A stretch of 64,000 bases of DNA from Kineosporia corallincola. GTDB taxonomy: Bacteria > Actinomycetota > Actinomycetes > Actinomycetales > Kineosporiaceae. A program made the translations under genes and the position numbers. The stretch's first letter is position 1; each line of letters begins with the position of its first letter. Location: positions 62,001 to 126,000 of the forward strand of contig NZ_JAHBAY010000009.1 of assembly GCF_018499875.1 (NCBI RefSeq), in the 5' to 3' direction. Shown here in pieces: positions 60,861 to 64,000 of the stretch. Below the pieces are notes generated by a model. The model searched no databases. It worked only from the letters and a program-made list of their open reading frames with translations, and had not been told where the DNA came from.

Positions 60861-60994
60861 GACAGCGCGTCCACGGACTTCCCGCCCCGGTGACGGATTT
60901 TCGCCGCCCGGCCCGGCCTTTGCGTCGTCCGTGATTCAAACAATTACCGCTTTGTAACTAGTTCGCCCGGGAGTCTTCACCAGCGAGGTGTGAC

Positions 60995-61003
60995 ATATTA
61001 CTG
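60995..61003 (+). promoter_or_regulatory. Second copy of ATATTACTG, upstream of the ABC transporter
   Basis: Identical to 53157-53165. Here it lies inside GACATATTACTGTC, a partial palindrome (GACA/TGTC). It could be a -10 box or a binding site for the GntR regulator. Confidence 0.35.
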
Positions 61004-61214
61004 TCTTCCCAAGTGACCGGCGCCGCATCGGGCGACCGGCACCCGTCGCCGGTCGTCAGGGTGTGACACCGCCCGGTTCCGTGGCCACCGCGACCCCAGC
61101 TCTCAGGTCATCAGGTTCAGATTCACCCGGTGCGGGCACCCGCACCGCACGACGAGCGTGGACCGTGGCAAGCACTTTCGTCTCTGGTCCGCGGTACTCC
61201 GGAAGGCAGGATCC

Positions 61215-62921
61215 GTGAAGAGAAGTACACCCCCGAGGGCCGCGGCCGGCCTGTTCATGGCCTCGGTGCTCGCGCTGTCGGCCTGCTCTGGCAGCGGCGG
61301 CGGCAGTGGCACCGGCAGCGCCTCCGGCAGCGACACCCCGGCCAAGGGCGGCACCGTACAGGTGCTCCAGAACGCCGACTTCTCCTACCTCGACCCGGCC
61401 CGCGGCTGGGACGGCGGCGTGAACGCGTTCTACCGCCTCGTCTACCGCAACCTGGTCACCAAGGCATCCAACGACGCCGACGACCCGAACGCCATGGTGC
61501 CCGACCTGGCCGAGTCGCTCGGCGAGGTCTCCGACGACGGGCTCACCTGGACCTACACGCTGAAGGAGGGCGTCAGGTTCGACACCGGCGCCGCGATCAC
61601 GTCGAAAGACGTGAAGTGGGGGATCGAGCGCAGCTGGGACCCCGAGATCGGTATCGGCTCGCCCTATCTCAAGCAGGTCATCGACGCGCCCGACGACTAC
61701 GAGGGCCCCTACAGGTCGGGTGACCTCGACACCATCGAGACCCCCGACGACCGCACCGTCGTCTTCCACCTCAAGGAAGCGTTCCCCGAGTTCGACGCGG
61801 TGCTCTCGATGCCCAGCGGCACCCCCTTCCCGGAAGGCACCGGCGAGGGCGACGAGTTCATCAACGACATCGTCGCCTCCGGCCCCTACGACCTGGAGAA
61901 GTACACGCCGGGCAGCGTGATCGAGCTGAAGCGCAACCCGGAGTGGGACGCGTCCACCGACGAGGTGCGCAAGGCCTACCCCGACAACTTCACCTTCACC
62001 CTCGGCATCGACGGCGCCACCATCGACGAGCGGCTGATCGCCCAGCAGGGCACCGACATCAACGCGATGACCAGCGCCCCCACCATCCAGACGGCCACCA
62101 TCGCCCGCATCCAGACCCCGCAGTTGCAGGCCCGTCTGGTGAAGAACCCCTCGACCTGCCTCACCTACATGGGCCTCAACACCACCAAGAAGCCGCTGAA
62201 CGACGTCAAGGTGCGGCAGGCCATCGAGTACGCCGTGGACAAGAGCAGCGTGCTGAACGCCACCGGTGGCAACCAGTTCGCCACCCTGGCCACCACCATC
62301 CTGCCCAGCACCGTCTCCGGTCACCAGGACTTCGACCTGTACCCCAGCGAGGGCAGCAGCGGTGACGTCGACAAGGCCAAGGCCCTGCTCGCCGAGGCCG
62401 GCTACGCCGACGGTTTCGAGATGACCCTCGACATCCGCTCGCAGGTGGTGATGCAGCGCCAGGGCGAGGCCATCCAGGAGGCGCTGAAGCGCGTCGGCAT
62501 CGCGGTGAAGCTCAACGTCATCGACGTCTCCACCTACTACGAGACGATCGGCACCCCCTCGCAGCAGCACGACGCCGCGATCACCGGCTGGTGCCCGGAC
62601 TGGAACTCCAGCGCCTCCACCTTCATCCCGCCGCTGTTCGACGGCCGCAACATCTACGAGAAGGGCAACTCCAACCTGGCCCAGCTCGACGACGACGCGG
62701 TCAACACCGCCATCGACGAGGCCAAGTCGATGACCGACATCGCCGCCGCCAACACCGCCTGGGGCGCGCTCGACCAGAAGATCATGGAACTCGCCCCGAT
62801 CGTGCCGCTGAACGTGGAGAACCGGCTGTACCTGCCGGGCGACAACCTGGCCGGTTTCGTCACCCCGAGCGGCGACATCGACTACACCATCATCGGGCTC
62901 AAGGATCCCTCCAAGGGCTGA
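61215..62921 (+). CDS. ABC transporter substrate-binding lipoprotein, family 5 (peptide/opine/nickel type)
   Basis: A 568-residue solute-binding lipoprotein. The signal peptide ends in the lipobox LSAC (C24), followed by a Gly/Ser linker. The mature part is the cluster-C (SBP_bac_5) fold: DFSYLDPARGWDGG, GLTWTYTLKEGVRFDTG, TYMGLNTTKKPLNDVKVRQA, RQAIEYAVDK and WCPDWNSSASTF. Start GTG 61215 gives the correct signal peptide; an upstream ATG at 61158 would add 19 residues in front of it. Proximity to the hydroxyproline genes suggests import of hydroxyproline-containing peptides or a related compound (inference). Confidence 0.93.
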   Translation: MKRSTPPRAAAGLFMASVLALSACSGSGGGSGTGSASGSDTPAKGGTVQVLQNADFSYLDPARGWDGGVNAFYRLVYRNLVTKASNDADDPNAMVPDLAESLGEVSDDGLTWTYTLKEGVRFDTGAAITSKDVKWGIERSWDPEIGIGSPYLKQVIDAPDDYEGPYRSGDLDTIETPDDRTVVFHLKEAFPEFDAVLSMPSGTPFPEGTGEGDEFINDIVASGPYDLEKYTPGSVIELKRNPEWDASTDEVRKAYPDNFTFTLGIDGATIDERLIAQQGTDINAMTSAPTIQTATIARIQTPQLQARLVKNPSTCLTYMGLNTTKKPLNDVKVRQAIEYAVDKSSVLNATGGNQFATLATTILPSTVSGHQDFDLYPSEGSSGDVDKAKALLAEAGYADGFEMTLDIRSQVVMQRQGEAIQEALKRVGIAVKLNVIDVSTYYETIGTPSQQHDAAITGWCPDWNSSASTFIPPLFDGRNIYEKGNSNLAQLDDDAVNTAIDEAKSMTDIAAANTAWGALDQKIMELAPIVPLNVENRLYLPGDNLAGFVTPSGDIDYTIIGLKDPSKG

Positions 62922-62922
62922 C

Positions 62923-63879
62923 ATGACCATCCCCTCAACCGGTCTCACGGTGCCGGCGGAGTCCGAGCAGGACACCGCCGGCACCATCCCGGAGTCACGC
63001 GCGTCCGTGGCCCGGACCCTGCTGCGCGACCCGGCCGCCGTCGCCTGTCTGGCGTACGTCGTCCTGGTCCTGCTGATGGCCGCCCTCGCCCCGCTGATCG
63101 TGAAGGTCAGCGGCTGGGACCCCTACCAGTTCGACCAGAGCGCCATCGACCCGAACATGGGTGGCATCCCGCTCGGCGGCTGGGGCGGCATCTCCGGCGA
63201 CCACTGGCTCGGCGTGGAACCCGGCACCGGGCGTGACATCTTCGCCCGCATCGTCTACGGCGCCCGCGCGTCCATGCTGATCGCCGTCAGCGCCACCGTG
63301 CTCACCAGCGTGCTCGGCGTCGTGTTCGGCCTGCTGGCCGGGTATTTCGGCGGCCGCGTCGACATGGTGATCTCCCGGGTGATGGAGTTCCTGATGGCCT
63401 TCCCGGCCCTGATCTTCATGATCGCGGTGCTGTCGGCCATGCCCGCGGACAACCGCCAGTACCTGCTGGTCGTCGTCATCTCGGTGTTCGGCTGGCCCTA
63501 CCTGGCCCGCATCGTGCGCGGTCAGACCATGTCGCTGAAGCAGCGCGAGTTCGTCGAGGCAGCCGTGGCCTCCGGCGCCTCCCGCTCCACGGTGGTGTTC
63601 ACCGAGATCCTGCCCAACCTGCGCTCCACCATCCTGGTGATGGTCACGCTGGCGGTCCCCGGCTACATCGGCACCGAGGCCGGGCTGTCGTTCCTCGGGG
63701 TCGGGGTGGTCCCGCCCACGCCGTCCTGGGGCCAGATGATCGCCGCCTCGGTCACCTGGTACTCGGTCGTGCCGACCTACTTCCTGGTGCCCGGCGCCTT
63801 CCTGGCTCTGCTCGTGCTGTCGTTCATGGTGCTCGGTGACCGGGTGCGGGCCATTGTCGACCCCGGGGGTCACGCATGA
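62923..63879 (+). CDS. ABC transporter permease (DppC/OppC type)
   Basis: A 318-residue inner-membrane subunit with about six helices. The cytosolic EAA-type motif is FVEAAVASGASRSTVVFTEI; GTGRDIFARIVYGARASMLI is the typical DppC segment after the first helix, and the long extracellular loop lies between them. Begins 1 bp after the binding-protein stop and overlaps the next permease (ATGA). Confidence 0.94.
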   Translation: MTIPSTGLTVPAESEQDTAGTIPESRASVARTLLRDPAAVACLAYVVLVLLMAALAPLIVKVSGWDPYQFDQSAIDPNMGGIPLGGWGGISGDHWLGVEPGTGRDIFARIVYGARASMLIAVSATVLTSVLGVVFGLLAGYFGGRVDMVISRVMEFLMAFPALIFMIAVLSAMPADNRQYLLVVVISVFGWPYLARIVRGQTMSLKQREFVEAAVASGASRSTVVFTEILPNLRSTILVMVTLAVPGYIGTEAGLSFLGVGVVPPTPSWGQMIAASVTWYSVVPTYFLVPGAFLALLVLSFMVLGDRVRAIVDPGGHA

Positions 63880-64000
63880 CGAGATATGTCGTGAACCGTC
63901 TCGCCGGAATGGTTCTCGTGCTGTTCGGCGTCTGCCTGTTCACCTACATGGTGTTCTTCCTGCTCTCGCCCGACCCGGCGGTGCAGATCTGCGGCAAGAA
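63876..64000 (+). CDS. ABC transporter permease (DppB/OppB type), 3' end outside window
   Basis: The first 41 codons are visible: MTRYVVNRLAGMVLVLFGVC and then FTYMVFFLLSPDPA. A basic start, one long hydrophobic helix and the following PDPA match the N-terminus of DppB-type permeases. The ATG overlaps the stop of the DppC-type gene. The ATP-binding subunits are expected further right. Confidence 0.85.
   Translation, partial: MTRYVVNRLAGMVLVLFGVCLFTYMVFFLLSPDPAVQICGK

Larger units (their letters stand above)
60258..61214 (+). other. 957-bp intergenic spacer
   Basis: No gene could be supported here. It contains, in order, a weak hairpin (60269-60291), a 14-bp minisatellite (60371-60526), a C-rich strand-asymmetric stretch (about 60640-60860), and an AT-richer promoter-like part (about 60930-61010). 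Open frames across it are made of repeat or low-complexity sequence. Confidence 0.7.

Noticed and set aside
60422-60862. Open frame of 146 codons in the spacer before the ABC transporter
   Set aside because: It is built from the 14-bp minisatellite and the C-rich stretch; the repeat period is not a multiple of three and no homology pattern is visible.
1-64000. tRNA or rRNA genes, transposases, integrases or attachment sites
   Set aside because: None of the usual signatures (T-loop GTTCGA with acceptor pairing, DDE/serine/tyrosine recombinase motifs, terminal inverted repeats) was found on reading.

Overview
The window is about 71% GC (by eye), gene-dense, and reads as a chromosomal segment of a high-GC Actinomycetota. 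Pointers are an F420-type LLM oxidoreductase, an LCP cell-wall ligase, a HelD/HelR-type RNA polymerase helicase, a DtxR/IdeR-type iron box, many GTG starts, and the actinobacterial fn3-MoxR-DUF58-transglutaminase-Ser/Thr kinase operon. The genus cannot be named from sequence alone. No rRNA, tRNA, CRISPR array or insertion sequence was seen.

Layout. 1-3.9 kb (minus): 5' part of ligA, a SAM methyltransferase and an LLM oxidoreductase. 4.0-5.5 kb (minus): a compact three-gene unit of a TRADD-N-associated-type membrane protein, a ribbon-helix-helix-like protein and a low-complexity protein. 5.6-10 kb: TPR protein, Pip/YhgE-like membrane protein, DUF4279 protein, nitronate monooxygenase and Crp-type regulator. 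10.4-18.0 kb (plus): a tight six-gene operon that is the best candidate for an undescribed system. It encodes a cyclase-fold protein, a STAND-like protein with a degenerate P-loop and GD-rich repeats, a cytosolic protein, a VWA/OmpA-like lipoprotein, a four-helix membrane protein and a small basic protein. The first two share a 20-residue motif.

18-34 kb: housekeeping and accessory enzymes (Fe-ADH, DinB, cupin, LCP, PLP enzyme, ricin-type lectin, LamG and TasA-like pair, LuxR regulator, animal-type haem peroxidase, aldo/keto reductase, HelD-type helicase). 34.4-37.5 kb: a siderophore uptake locus read divergently from one symmetric iron box, without an ATPase gene nearby, followed by a MarR regulator. 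38.4-47.5 kb: the five-gene fn3/MoxR/DUF58/TgpA-like/kinase operon, in which the transglutaminase has lost its catalytic Cys and His and the kinase has a collagen-like linker. 47.8-51.8 kb: an SDR, SCP2-like protein, class III aminotransferase and MFS transporter in one operon.

53.2-60.3 kb: a complete trans-4-hydroxy-L-proline degradation pathway. It contains the three-subunit D-hydroxyproline dehydrogenase, the pyrroline-hydroxycarboxylate deaminase, the epimerase, the 2-oxoglutarate semialdehyde dehydrogenase and a GntR regulator. A 957-bp spacer with a 14-bp minisatellite separates it from a family-5 (peptide/opine-type) ABC transporter that runs off the right edge and may import the substrate.
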